This document shows, piece after piece, positions 12,758-24,280 of a stretch of DNA of 64,000 nucleotides (positions are counted from its first letter, which is position 1; each line of letters opens with the position of its first letter). A program made the position numbers and the translations under genes. The notes beneath the pieces are model-generated. The model saw only the letters and a program-made list of their open reading frames with translations, searched no databases and was not told the origin of the DNA. Origin of the DNA: Laetiporus sulphureus 93-53 (Eukaryota > Basidiomycota > Agaricomycetes > Polyporales > Laetiporaceae); NCBI RefSeq assembly GCF_001632365.1, contig NW_024468523.1, positions 583,784 through 647,783 of the forward strand, given 5' to 3'.

Positions 12758-14094
12758 ATGAGCAACATACAGCACTTTGACGGCAACGACGTTGCCACGC
12801 CCATCACGTCGACTTCACAATTTATTCAAGCAGGTCCGTAACGAGGAAGTAACCGGAAACTCGGTGACTGAGGCTGCGCGTCCACTTCGCAGACGATGAT
12901 GACGACTTGGATGAGGACATACCCGCATTCACGCACCCTTCGCTCGGCACACCGCAGTCTGCTGTAGACAAGGGCAAGGGACGCGAACCAGAACGGCTCG
13001 GGTCGACTTCGGGCGCGTACGCCGCTAGCCCGGTGTCTGGTAACATTGGGAGCACAACGAATGGCGGTCCGCGATCTGCACGGAGTACCGTCGGTGGCGT
13101 GCAGGTCGAGATGAGGTACGTGGTGCTGTTAGGTTTCTATGTCGTGATCATGAATGGCTGTCGTAGGTACACAGGCATAGACACGCTGGACGAGCCGATC
13201 TCCACTACAATTGTTAGTATTTGCGCGAATCGCGATTGTTACGGGGCTGATGGCGCGCACACAGGGCCGTGATCTGCTCTCCATCTACACGAAACTGGTG
13301 CATGTGTTGTACCCCCCAAAAGCTGGAGGACGAGAAGTCTTAAGGCGAGAGCTGTCCGTGATGTGATGTTGCGCTTCGATGCTCACACCCGTACAGAGAC
13401 TGGGATCTGTGGGGTCCCCTGGTCATATGCCTGACGTTAGGCATTCTACTAAGTATCCGGGTAGGACATTGAATTTCGTCCGCATACACTGCGTTCTCTG
13501 ACAAATTATACAGGCATCTGCTTTGCAATCACTTTCTATTTTCACCAGTGTTGTATGTCTCATGACATTCGGATCGCTAATAGTGACTGTACAAGCCAAA
13601 GTATGTGTCATCCATCTCTTCCTTGTGCAATCTTACAGAAAGAACTGGTTAGTTGCTCGGTGGCCGAGTGTACGTGGACATTCGCGCTTAGCGCGTTGAT
13701 TGACGCTGAACTGCCCCTCCCCCCTAGATCCTTCTTCCAGGGACTGTGTGTCTTTGGATATTGTGTTGCGCCATTGAATATCGCTGCGCTGGTGGCGGTG
13801 TTTGTGCGTCTAATCTTTGTCCGTGCTCCTCTGACGCTTGCGATGTGGGCATGGTGTGTCTGGGGTAAGTACATATCGGTCCGTTCACCAACGTCGCGTG
13901 CTCATTTCAGACGGGGTACCTTTGCAGCGGCAGTCAACTTCCTCGACGGAACAAAATTGGAGAAACAGCGAACTATCCTGGCCGTCTATCCCCTTCTGTG
14001 AGTAGAGTTGTGATCGGGTTTGTGAATCGTGCTCACGGGGAGTCCGTGTAGTCTCTTCTATTCAATATTAGCGTGGATGATCGTCATCAAATAG
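12758..14094 (+). CDS. YIP4: YIP1-family Golgi membrane protein (YIP4 / YIPF6)
   Basis: Multi-pass early-secretory-pathway membrane protein that acts with Rab/Ypt GTPases. Exons 12758..12833, 12893..13115, 13167..13212, 13265..13344, 13397..13460, 13514..13600, 13653..13669, 13728..13864, 13928..13997, 14052..14094 give 843 nt, 280 aa. The cytosolic N-terminus is acidic (ADDDDDLDEDIPAF). The hallmark motifs follow: YTGIDTLDEPISTTI, then RDLLSIYTKLVHVLYPPK, then LRDWDLWGPLVICL, then LLGG (in a 17-nt exon), then SFFQGLCVFGYCVAPL, then ILAVYPLLLFYSILAWMIVI. About five hydrophobic segments occupy residues 140-280. One intron (13345-13396) uses a GC donor (AG|gcgaga); it is the only junction that keeps the frame into RDWDLWGP. 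Confidence 0.93.
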
Positions 14095-14813
14095 TTGTAT
14101 CGACCTGCTTGTGCTGTCACTTAATGCATCCTTATCCTCCTCGGTCTCAAAAATTGCATATCGAATCATGCATTTTCTGCATTCGGTTGCAATCTAGCTG
14201 TGGCACGCTGCTGTGCCTTCCAGTTGTCAGCAAGACCTCAACAGCGGGCGTACACCGTACGTGCAATTATATTTTGCTCTGTCAGCCAACGGCACGTGGT
14301 CCTTGATTGATTGTGCTTGGGGCAAATGCGACGTCACTAATGGCATCGTCCCAACTGGATAATCGCATTTTGACAAAACTCATGCCCTGAGGCCTGAATA
14401 TCGAACTTTGTCACACCTAATGAGCTCGAGCTTATTGGCTACCCTTGTGAATCCCGTGAGTATTATTGTCTCTCTCTACATAGACGTTACTGCTGTGTAT
14501 ACAGTATCATGTTTGACGAATCAGTAATGCGATATTACAAGATCCCCGCTCACACCGTCGAGATACTTGTGCCCATTTTCGTTACACCATCGATCCCCTG
14601 CGATGCATTTTGTCGGTACATAGTATTGCAGCAACCGCGATCTTCTTGCGGCCCAATCAGCCACCATGCAGTCGATGGTGCAGTGGGAAAAGACCCATTC
14701 ACGGAAAATCCCTGCTAAAAGGAGAGAATCGCTTCAACTTTCCCGCCTCCAGTGACAGCGCTCTATTGTCCCTTCTATCCCGACTCCCATAGGAGTTCAC
14801 CCCGCTACTTCCG
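14095..14813. other. Gene-free spacer; right part duplicated at 29.16-29.33 kb
   Basis: No convincing gene. From about 14640 to 14813 the sequence is recognisably similar to 29165-29332 (ttgcggccca.., the purine-rich block, gttcacc..), so the left boundary of the HPP1 duplication lies near 14640. Confidence 0.6.
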
Positions 14814-15591
14814 CTACACGACATCAGAACTGATCACTTTCTTATCTTCCGTCTCCTCCGCAGTGGCGGTCGCCGGACTCGCAGTCCCGGTCGAGGGCTC
14901 GGGGCCGCCCAAAGCCGGCGACGGCCTTGCGACGGGCGGTATCGCAGGGGCGATCCAGAACATGGGATATCTCCTCTGGATGTTGTTAACCAGGAGCGCT
15001 ACGGCTAAGACAAGCATGCTCGACAGGAGCACGACCGGCAAATAGTACCAGCTCAGCTCCCAGATATCGTCGTTGAGCGCGGGAAGCAAGGCCGTTGCGC
15101 CAGCGGGCGGGTGCGTCGTGCCTGTGATTTGCATTGCGACGATGGCGACTGACGTAGAGAGGGAGGCAGCGAGCCAGCGGAGAGACTCGAAGTGCGAGGA
15201 GAGGGAGAAGAGCTTGGTGATGCAGAGGCCGAGGAGGGCGGAAATGAAGTGGCCAAAGACGAGTGCCCGTGGCTGGGAGAGCGGCGCTTCGATTGCCCCG
15301 AAACAAAGCACGGCGGAGGCACCCTTTGAAGGAGGTCAGCCAACAAGGTCCACGTACGAAGAGAGAGAAAACATGACGCACGTATGAAGCGACCATAGAG
15401 GGCATACCGGGCCGCTTGACGAAGTAGTGCGCATGACCAAAGACGGCCTGCAAGACGCACAGGCCGCAGAACGCGGCGATGAAGGACCAGAACCAGATGA
15501 GGTAGTCGGGCAGCTTGAGTGGTGGGCTGGCGCGGTATCCGAGCCAGCGCGTGAGCCACGGCGGGTATCGAGCGAGACGGTGAGGTGGCAT
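14814..15591 (-). CDS. HPP-family integral membrane protein, copy 1
   Basis: Small multi-span membrane protein of the HPP family; plant and cyanobacterial members have been described as nitrite transporters, and the fungal function is unproven. Two exons, complement(14814..15323, 15382..15591), 720 nt, 239 aa. The family signature GTTHPPAGATALLPAL is present, with GAIEAPLSQPRALVFGHFISALLG upstream and several hydrophobic segments (LPDYLIWFWSFIAAFCGLCVL; LGLCITKLFSL; LPVVLLSSMLVLAVALLV). The tail after residue 200 is Pro/Ala/Thr-rich and cytosolic-looking. A near-identical copy lies in the same orientation at 29.3-30.1 kb; the two also share flanking sequence. Confidence 0.88.
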
Positions 15592-16710
15592 GGCTTGCGA
15601 TGCTCACTACGCAGCGGCGCGGTGCAGAGCGAGTGGAGGACGGAGCGGAGGGCGTGGAATGCTGCAGGTTCAGCAGGAGACTTGCATCGTCGGACGGAAG
15701 CCACTGTTTATATGTTCCATGGTGCCCTTTACGCGCAGGTTACGCATGATCGGATCTTGTTCACCCTGCCACAGAGTAAGCACTTGAGCGCTTGAGCCAA
15801 AAGCTTTGAACGCCGGCACCGAGCGGCTCGGGCATGGCACGTGCGTTCAGCTGCTTTGATTATAATGCAGAGGCATACAGAGGATCAAGTACTGCAGTAG
15901 AACTCTTTGCACTGCCATAATCAGCCTCTGGTCGCAATATTGCTGCAGTCGCCCGTATTGTGTTAACGCTCGAGAGTCGACACGCGGGGCGCCCAAGAAG
16001 ATTCAGAAGATCGATGCTGCCGCGAAGTACTGTCATTGCATTGGCGCGCTCCGACGAACAAGGGTAGCTTGGTCAATATTGTGTCGACACTCGATTCACA
16101 CGCGAGGCACTCAAGAAGATATAGAAGGTCGATGGTGCCGCGAATTGCATTGCGGCATTGGCAGCTCCTCGGACGAACAAGATTAGCTCGAATATGGTAC
16201 GTGGGTGACTCGGGTGCATCTGGCACGATTCTGTGTGATTCCTCCTGAATCCAAGCGGCGTCAATATCATCTACCCAGCGAGATCGCAAATTTGTAGTCT
16301 CGTACCCAGGCCTCTGTACTCACACCCCGCCACCGCAGAAAAGAGGTGTGGGGCAGTCTGATAGGGACACCCCCTTCCGCTAAGCGCCCTCTAAATGCCC
16401 AAATGTCACGGCTGCAGAGTGCTTCTTGGAGAGACATATGTGCCTATACTGACGTGTGAGCAGCTATCAGAGGAAAGGAATCAATCAATAAGTACCTGAA
16501 CAGTTTCGTCTGTGGTAGCTGTTGACGAGGCTCGGATTTCGTGGTCTTTGCCAACAGTGATGAAAACACATAGAATTTATATAGATTCCATAGTAGAGAA
16601 CAGAGCACGGTCTCTCGTAGCCTTGAACATCTTCATGATTCAGACAATTCCGACGACGATTCTAAGCCTACCCGCTGTTCCAAAAGCAACACGTCTCCGT
16701 CGCTGCAAGG
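15592..16710. other. Spacer with duplicated promoter-side sequence and repeat dimer
   Basis: HPP1 upstream region. The segment about 15800-15860 matches 30350-30400 (ccgagcrgctcgggcatgg). About 15870-16210 matches 23940-24280 and partly 30470-30600. No gene is seen; 16290-16710 has nothing recognisable. Confidence 0.6.
15965..16205. repeat. Degenerate ~110-bp tandem repeat dimer (copy 1)
   Basis: Two adjacent units share the order: (ctc)acacgcg[g/a]gg, (a)agaagat.cagaagatcgatg[c/g]tgccgcgaa, then gcattgg.gc.ctcc.acgaacaag. A second dimer with the same layout lies at 24060-24275 and a shorter piece at about 30575-30605. Confidence 0.7.
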
Positions 16711-18548
16711 TTACACCACAGCTTCCACCTTTAGATCACTCGCAGTATCTCCAGAAAGGTCGAGAACCCGGCAAGACATGTCAATCATTTCATGAGATTC
16801 CGGATCAACAACCACCTGCAAGGTATGAGCTTTTAGCGATGTATTCCCGTGGCGATCACTTTGCATGCATACCTGCGTCGTTGAGCTATTGGCATCTCTA
16901 AACACCAGGCGATTGGAATCCTGATAATTTCAATGATGTAATTACTCGATTTAGCCAGTGACGAGCTTGACGCGAAGACTTACCATCGGTGGAGGTGCCA
17001 CCTGAAATGTTGAGTCAGGCGCCGTCAACACCGTGGACAACATGTCCCGTGAATTCAGGCTAGACATCATTGAGTTGCTGTACCTATCGCATTTCGAAGT
17101 TATAGTCAGTATATATGCCTTATATAGCTAAAATCAGGTACGTACAACTTGCACAACGTATAAACAAAAGCTAATACAGCATTCAGCACGATCAAAGTCG
17201 TAACACGTAGTCAACTAGAGCTCACCAAGGTGCAAACCGCCGCTCTGAGGAAGACGTTAGCTCTATCACATGTAAGGATGAATGCTAAACATCTCACGTC
17301 AATGAAGAATACAATGACGGCGGTCAAGGCGAAGCTTGAAGTAAGTACACCATTAGACATGGTGACTGCCATAAAGTCAAGTTTGTTGTTTTATCACATG
17401 TTCGAAACCGCTCACGCTGTATAATCCTAGTGATCAATGTATCTGTACGACGCAGGCCCGTGCGACGGGTGTGCTGTATGTTTAAGCATTTAGAAACCCT
17501 GGCTCTTTGCAGGAGGTAGGAACGGACCAGGTGATAGATTAGTGAGACGCAAATCGTGATGTCGGCGCAAGCAGCCGAAGCCAACCAAGTACTGACAAAT
17601 TGCTGTAGGAATTGTGAATAATATTCCTCGTTTAGTACTCGCGGTCTCACCTTGTAATGGTTTAAGTCTGTAATCTCAGGTCTAAATGCGATGCCAATTG
17701 ACATTCCGAGCGCCATCACTATGGAGGACAATCAAATTCCAGTAGGAAGAACACAGTTAGAGAACGACTCACAGCATGAAATCACAGACAAAGCGACAAT
17801 GAGCCCCACAAGCCATTTCTTCCCCGTCAGCTGGCGAATGCGCCACGCATAGAATAGCTGAACTTGAAGCCCGATAATCCCCTTGCACATAGTGAGCCAT
17901 GTGGTTATTTCCTGGATTGCCGCAGTCAGATACATACCGCCATAGCCTCTTCTAAAGGATCCTTCAGATAAGACCTAGGAATTAAGCGAAACATGCATGG
18001 AATTTCCCTGTTTCAAACACTGCAATAATATCGCAGAAAATTCAGCTATTTAGGCAAATTGTAAACCAAGCGTTTACTCACGCCAGTTGGCTAATTCGAC
18101 TGCCTTGAGGCTTCCTAATATAAAGCGAAGGACCATGAGCATTGCTATATGAGCACAATATGAATTGCCCCACGAACCAAAGTGATTAATGAGCACGTTG
18201 TAGATAAACCACATACTGAAGACGGAATTCACAGTGTCGGAGAGAAACAGGATTCCGACCTGACAGCGTGTCAATGATGAATATCAGAAGACATAGTTCA
18301 TTCTGACATAATATTTCATCCATTTGGAGTCGCTGGAGTTCGAATTGTCAGCGTAGAAAGTCATATCAAATGAATGATAGTGACAGACCGTCCATAGGTC
18401 GAGTAGTAATATAACGTCTGGGTAATCATTACTCCATACAACCTGCAGAATCACGTCGGTAAATAAAGTCTTGTCATAGGAGAATGACGCACATAGTATT
18501 CATGAAGATGCCCGCCAGTGGTGGGCCATCTCTATCGGTCCGCAGCAG
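16711..18548 (-). CDS. DUF6534-type seven-helix membrane protein (5' end and one junction unresolved)
   Basis: Agaricomycete-type integral membrane protein with the DUF6534 layout; function unknown. Conserved blocks read in order on the minus strand. They are PPLAGIFMNTM-LYGVMITQTLYYYSTYGR, DSKWMKYY-VGILFLSDTVNSVFSMWFIYNVLINHFG, SLKAVELANW-LFETG, GIIGLQVQLFYAWRIRQLTGKKWLVGLIVAL, FVSTWLASAACADITICVSLIYHLVRS and YSNSMMSSLNSRD. The C-terminus is DTASDLKVEAVV, stop at 16711. Introns of usual size join most blocks in frame (for example phase-1 introns around SLKAVELANW). I could not find an in-frame junction between LFETG and GIIGLQVQ, nor a certain start codon, so the gene may be damaged or use an unusual exon. 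It lies inside the segment that interrupts the HPP-P450 duplication. Confidence 0.65.
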
Positions 18549-19399
18549 CAATGAGAATAACTAAAACGTGCTGAGAATTGTAGTACGTACATGTACTTCG
18601 CAAGCTCAACCGCTTCTGGGGAGCAAGACATTTTTCTATGTCCTTGAAAAAATACAGTTGCGTAGGTACGATGGTCGAATGAGCATGTACTTTGTTTCGT
18701 GACTCTACATTTATAGGCGAGTTGTTGTTCGGGATCACCCCAATTCCCTCATTGCGCTGTTAGCATCGATAGTATCGGTGCCTAGTTGTATTACAAATCA
18801 CCGCACTCACCGGTATCTGGTACTGCTACAGTGCACTTCAAGACGATTGAAGTCAGTCGGAAGTTGATAATTTATCACATTACAGGAGCAGTATGGAGAT
18901 GATGGGATTTCGAAGGTCACTGGCAGACTGGCGCTGAGCCCCGGTTTCAGCGCTCTGCCAGAAGCGGAAAGCAGTTGCGCGCTAGCCATTTAAGTTCCGG
19001 TTCTATCATGCAACTTCGAGGAACGCGCCCATTTCGCAAAGCACGCGGATTGGACGAGCAGAGCCGTCGATGTATTGTTGCAACCTGCCAGTAGGATTTT
19101 CAGCATTCAGCGCTCACTGGCTAACGTCCAACTGTCAATGTTTAGGCCTTGGCGACGCAGGCGGCTAACTATCATGCCTCCCGACGAGCAAGATGGACTT
19201 CACACAAGAGCTTAAGCCTTACATCATGAGATCAGCCTTCGTGCAATCAAGACATCTCATATCAGGAAAAAGACACCCAAAGTCTGTAAATTCGCTGACA
19301 ACCCGGCTCTTGTGTCGACCCCATCGTTGAGATGAACTATTCTGTATCAGATGCAGGATGCTATGAAATGAAGGATAATATGACCACAAATTGATGCGG
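18549..19399. other. Gene-free stretch
   Basis: About 850 bp with only short open frames. It may contain the first exon and promoter of the DUF6534 gene and the 3' flank of the transporter relic. Nothing else is recognised. Confidence 0.5.
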
Positions 19400-20215
19400 T
19401 CAGGATATCAGACAAAACGCGGCGCGTGTCCTTGACGGTCGTGCATACGCGAATCGCGCAATGATGGTGAATACAGACCCGATGACGAGCACAACCTGGT
19501 CACGGTAGGCACACAGTATGCCCGACACAGAAGGACCACGAATGCCGCTGAACACGGTCGGCCGGTACCACCAATCGTCGCTTCCCAGCAGTGCACTGTT
19601 GATCGGCGTGCCTGTGAGGAACGCGAACGACGCCATGAAGTATGCTGCACCAAGACAGACGCTGCTCGCAGTAGAGTGACATGATCAGCAGCGCAGGTTT
19701 GAAGTTACTCGTTATACGAACCCGACTTCATCTACGCTCTTTGCCAGCGATGCGAGTGCCGCGGCGGACAGTAAGAGGTCTACGAACATGGATCAGCGCA
19801 CGCACAGCAGACATCGGGAGCACGCACAGAAGCAGCTGAAGAACCGTAGAGGATCGCAAAGATGATGACCGACCCAGTATGCGTCACGCCGAACATCGCG
19901 AACACGAGTACGCCGATGATGAGGATGACAGGCACAGCACGATTCCAATATCGTCCGCGAGTGTGTTCAGCACGACCCGCCCGAGATCGAGCCCGCGTTC
20001 AGGATCGCGATCTGTCCCAGCCAGTGGTGCGACATGGAATTTGGATGGGAGCGGCATGAACGGTGAAGAATGCGAGGTTCTCGGATAGCCCATGGAGGCT
20101 CACCCATAGTTGGAGGTAGAAGTCTGCAAGGCGGTGTCAATGGAGCACAGCGCACAGAATGCGTGAGGACAGACATAGATAGTACAGTCCCCAAAATGTC
20201 AGGCGGACACGCACG
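19400..20215 (-). pseudogene. MFS monocarboxylate-type transporter, frameshifted
   Basis: Order of recognisable pieces on the minus strand: TFWGLYY, then (intron) YFYLQLWVSLHGLSENLAFFT, then (intron) IAILNAGSIS, GRVVLNTLADDIGI, and RAVPVILIIGVLVFAMFGVTHTGSVIIFAILYG. Last come LASLAKSVDEVG and (intron) LGAAYFMASFAFLTGTPINSALLG to the stop at 19400. This is the C-terminal half of a fungal monocarboxylate-transporter-like MFS protein. The reading frame must change twice with no intron available, near 19978-19984 and near 19937-19946. The 5' half upstream of 20215 is not recognisable. Inference: a decayed gene, though two assembly errors in a repeat-rich region are an alternative. Confidence 0.6.
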
Positions 20216-21573
20216 CACGCACGCCACGATCTGGAATGTCTACTAGTGGCAGCGCAGGACTCTGGAGAATGACCTGCAGTGCGTGTTGAATGTTGATGTC
20301 CCGGATGTCTCCCTTCGGCGGCTCCGAGTCTGCCGCGATTTCTTGCAGCTGATTCTCCTCCACCGCGGACATGATGGGCAGGGATAGTAGGAAATGCTCT
20401 TTATTCTTCTCATGTGAAGTCGGAGAGCGCAGGCGTAAGGCAATTGCGCCTTCCGCAGCACCAGACTGCAGAGCGGCGAGGGCTGAGCACACGTTGACAG
20501 ATGACAGCTGAAGAGCCGCACGCACGGATTGCACGAAGATGACAGCATCTGCTGGATTAATGCTTGCAATCCGCCGTGCTGCGCGGAGCAGGGGCAGATC
20601 AACCAAGTGTCATCAAGAGCGTCAGGACCAAGTACCCGCCGGGTTATCCGATCCAGGCTTCCCTGTATATAAGTCAACTACTTCCAATACTTCTAGGGCA
20701 GAAGCAATTAGCGGACAAGCGAACAGCGCTACTCGCAGAAGATAAAGCGCCCGCTCGTGTCAGTTTCAGTGATAGAAGCTGCATTCTATCCCGATCCCGT
20801 CACGGGGAACTTAACCAGAATACCTCTTAAATACAAACCGTGTGATTGACCAATGATCAGGTATGCATTGCGAAGCAGTGACTTGAGTCGGCTCGATGCT
20901 CGACCCGGTCCCCGGAGATGAGGGACATCGTCAATCATCACATCCGAAACAAGACCTGAGCTGAGATCACCGGTGGTGCGCGACTCGAACCAGGAGAAGC
21001 TGTGGTTGAATGAATTGTCAAACCGTTACGATCCAGTTGCTTCCTTCGTTCCTCATAGTATGGTGCACGACAACGGATACCGCGGTTTTAGGGTTCCTGA
21101 GGGCGCATGGGTGGAAGCGAACACATTGTGTAATTCTCTTTTCGTGGCTGTCTCAGCAGTACGTGCTCGATTGTGATGAGCGCTTGTAGGGCGTACCGCG
21201 CGATTTTGAGATATGACAATGAACAGTGTGGACGCTCCTAGCATCACGCCAGGGCAATGACTGAGCTTGATTTATCGTCATGCAGTGGGCGATAACCGGC
21301 ACAGGACAAAACTCACCACCGGCCCAGCCGAATGAGAACCCACCCGTATCCCGCTGACGTGTGTTCTTCCCATTTTTGAACCGCTAGACGAGTGGGACAA
21401 GAGCACACGGACAATACAGTGTACGTTGTGTCATCATCTTTCTGATTTGGTGGTGACATCCAGATACCCGAAGACGTTTGAATGTAGAATTCTCCCGCGT
21501 TGCGCCAAGTCTATTGCAATACTTCTGAATTAGATGGCCCTCGTTCGATGTGTTAGTTTCCCCATTGAATATG
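20216..21573. other. Gene-poor stretch upstream of the transporter relic
   Basis: About 1.4 kb. An open frame at 20199-20606 (minus) may preserve part of the transporter N-terminus but has no clear membrane-protein signature. The rest shows nothing recognisable. Confidence 0.4.
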
Positions 21574-21703
21574 NNNNNNNNNNNNNNNNNNNNNNNNNNN
21601 NNNNNNNNNNNNNNNNNNNNNNNNNNNNNNNNNNNNNNNNNNNNNNNNNNNNNNNNNNNNNNNNNNNNNNNNNNNNNNNNNNNNNNNNNNNNNNNNNNNN
21701 NNN
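21574..21703. other. Assembly gap (130 N)
   Basis: Run of N. The open frames crossing it are artefacts. Confidence 0.99.
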
Positions 21704-23441
21704 AGCTAGCTCAATTTCCTCCACGATAAGAATTGCTTCCGCAGACGGCGACAAAACGTCACTCCGTGAATGACTTCTCATCGCGATTTCCACATAATGG
21801 ATTTCAAAATGAGAGGTTGCTATCCGAGGACCATACTGCCCTGCCACTAACATGATGAATTTATATTCTTCCTAAGGTTTTGGTACTTACAGCATTATGA
21901 CGAAGGTTTCCGCTGCTTGATCAAGAAGAAGAATCAGTACACTGGTCATGATAGGAGACTCCGACAACATACGTTGGCGATGATGCTTTGTACAAAATTG
22001 GCATGACCACTCCGTGAGTCTTAGATCTTACAATGATACCGGAAAGCATCGGAGTCAACGCATAGATCATTGATGACAAACATATGTCTTACAAGGAATA
22101 TCACAGTACCGTCGCACTTGAAATTAGTTATGATTTTGTGATCATATCAGCGCGGTCGGTTTAAGGCATTCACGACTAGCAACGTGAACAGCTGTCCCTT
22201 GTCTTTCGTAGATCTGCCGCTGTGATCAGAGCGAAGCGTACACAAGCAGAAGAGCGCGCACCTTGCACCGCGCGCTGAGATTCGTTCCCCTTCGTGACTG
22301 CCATGATCAACATATTTATAGGGCAGAAAGAACGAATCGCACGTAGAATCCGGCAGCGGCATGGAAGGTCAGGTCCATGGCTGTGGACACTCCCAGCCCA
22401 CGATCCGCAAGGGGCCGAACGTGCCTCTGGGCCACGTTCAGTCGGCGCATGGCCCACCCACGGAAGGACTCACAGGTCGATAAGATGCGCGGAAGTTGCC
22501 CCGGCGAGAAAGCCGTATAGGTTCAGCATGTCTGCTCACAGAGCTATCATGTATAACGAATGTAAGCTTATCCTTCCGCGCCTAGAGCTGGCACTTCCAG
22601 CAGCACACCACACAGCGTCTCCGAAGGCACATCTTCAGCGACGAGCTAGTAGCCTGTCCGCGCGTCGCTGTGCGGCGGAGGCAGATCTCCGTGAGGCGAT
22701 ATCGCGCAAGAACACGTGGCCGATACCGATGACAACGCTACCAAGAAAGTCTGCGATGGTAAAGTACATGAAAGGGATTGCGAGCTGGCGCATCTCGAGC
22801 AAGAAGTTCCCTTTGATGTCCTCCGGACAGTCGTTCGATGCAGGCGCGCGAGGAAGCTTGCGGATACGGGGAGGTAGGACTCCGTCTGGCATGGCATGCA
22901 CTGTGCAGTGTGTTGAACACTTGCAATGGCCGTTGGGGCTTGAGCTTGAGGGCGCACCCAGCACAGCGCGGCCAATTTGTCTACATTCCACCCATAGCAG
23001 AGCAGCGCTGTCATGGGATCTCATTCGACCGGAAACCTACACGGTTGCTGCATTGCTCAATTACCGCCGGACGGCCTTGTACTACGGAACATTTTCGAGA
23101 GGCGGAGACCCATAAGCCTTGTGGCGCCGTCGAGCGGTTGGTAGTAGACTCGGTGCATATCATCGCAGATGCCCATCTCCGCTGTTTAATGCCTCCTTGG
23201 CGATACCTGTTGTAAGCTTGATGGCGATGCAGAGATGGTGACTGGTAGGAATGAACAAAGCGCGTGCCACATTCCTGGAGCTGACGTGGCGTATTGGCGC
23301 CTTCCGACAGTGGCGGTTGCTCTTTGCCGCCGCATCCTGACTTGCTCTTCGGTCCAGAGGCTCAGGCGACTTCTTCCCCCCATAGATGACGTGCTGCGTC
23401 AGGAGTCCTGATATCTCCTCAATTCTTATGGCGACGCAGGG
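21704..23441. other. Unclassified region with possible gene remnants on the minus strand
   Basis: No complete gene could be built. A minus-strand frame at 22635-23024 has a hydrophobic, membrane-like stretch (IPFMYFTIADFLGSVVIGIGHVFLRD). Another near 22147-22250 ends in a short Lys/Asp-rich piece (RSTKDKGQLFTLLVVN). Both could be exons of an integral membrane protein, but I see no consistent splicing and no family match. Confidence 0.35.
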
Positions 23442-23770
23442 CCGTCGCAGGCCCGGAGTCTCTACCGTTTGTGGGTAACCTGTTCCAAATACAACCGGAG
23501 GGAAGGATTCAACTGTTCGCACAGTGAAAACAGACTTCATATGTACTCCATATGGTTCGCTGCTTTCTCACTGTGTTATGTGTAAAACGACCTGCCAAGA
23601 TGTCAGGGGTTGTCGTCAGTGTACCTTCACGTCTGCGGAAGAGAATTTGTCGTGCTCAATTCAGCCTCTGCGGCGATAGACTTGCTAGACAAACAGGGCA
23701 TATTCCACAGCGACCGGCCGTACTCGACCACGGCGTCTATCTATCCTGGTCTTTGGCAGCTAGTTGAAAG
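23442..23770 (+). pseudogene. Cytochrome P450 N-terminal relic
   Basis: Reading from 23442 gives GPESLPFVGNLFQIQPEGRI and then LFAQ followed by a stop (TGA, 23525-23527) exactly where CYP64-like family members have a Trp. Downstream, in another frame at about 23615-23715, is SVYLHVCGREFVVLNSASAA then IDLLDKQGIFHSDRP, the next conserved P450 segment. No I-helix or heme-binding motif follows. It is an unrelated P450 type to the two full P450s in this window. Confidence 0.65.
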
Positions 23771-23940
23771 TGGCGCTCATAGGGCCATAGCACATCACGA
23801 AACCAAGGATGAGTGCTACCTTTATGAACTGCCTGTCATCCCACACTTTCATCAGCCGCCGGCCTGAAACAGTGGAATAACTGCGGCCAAGACTCATTAT
23901 GTGATCGGTAACCCAATGTACATATATGTAGCAAGGTTAC

Positions 23941-24280
23941 AAGGCAGAGGCATACAAAGGATCAGGCTGCAGCGGAACTCTTTGCAACGCTATAATCAAC
24001 CACCGGTCGCAATATTGCTGCAGTGAGACGAATTGCTGTAGAGTCGCCCGTATTGTGTGAACGCTCGACTCACACGCGGGGCGGCCAGGAAGATTCAGAA
24101 GATCGATGCTGCCGCGAAGTACTGTCATTGCATTACGAACAAGATAGCCAATATAGCGTCAACCGTCTTGACTGACAGGCGAGGCACAAGAAGATTAAGA
24201 AGATCGATGCTGCTGCAAATTGTGATTGCATTGGCGCGCTCCGACGAACAAGGGCTCGAATATAATATGTGAGTAAAGAG
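23941..24280. repeat. Direct copy of 15870-16210, including the ~110-bp repeat dimer
   Basis: Starts gcagaggcataca.aggatca and continues through aactctttgca, cgcaatattgctgcag, gtcgcccgtattgtgt and the two repeat units to aacaaggg/tcgaat. The same orientation and order occur 8.07 kb to the left. Confidence 0.75.

Noticed and set aside
22294..23115. 273-codon plus-strand ORF
   Set aside because: No recognisable domain, Arg/Ser-rich shadow composition, and the opposite strand looks more protein-like; not called as a gene.
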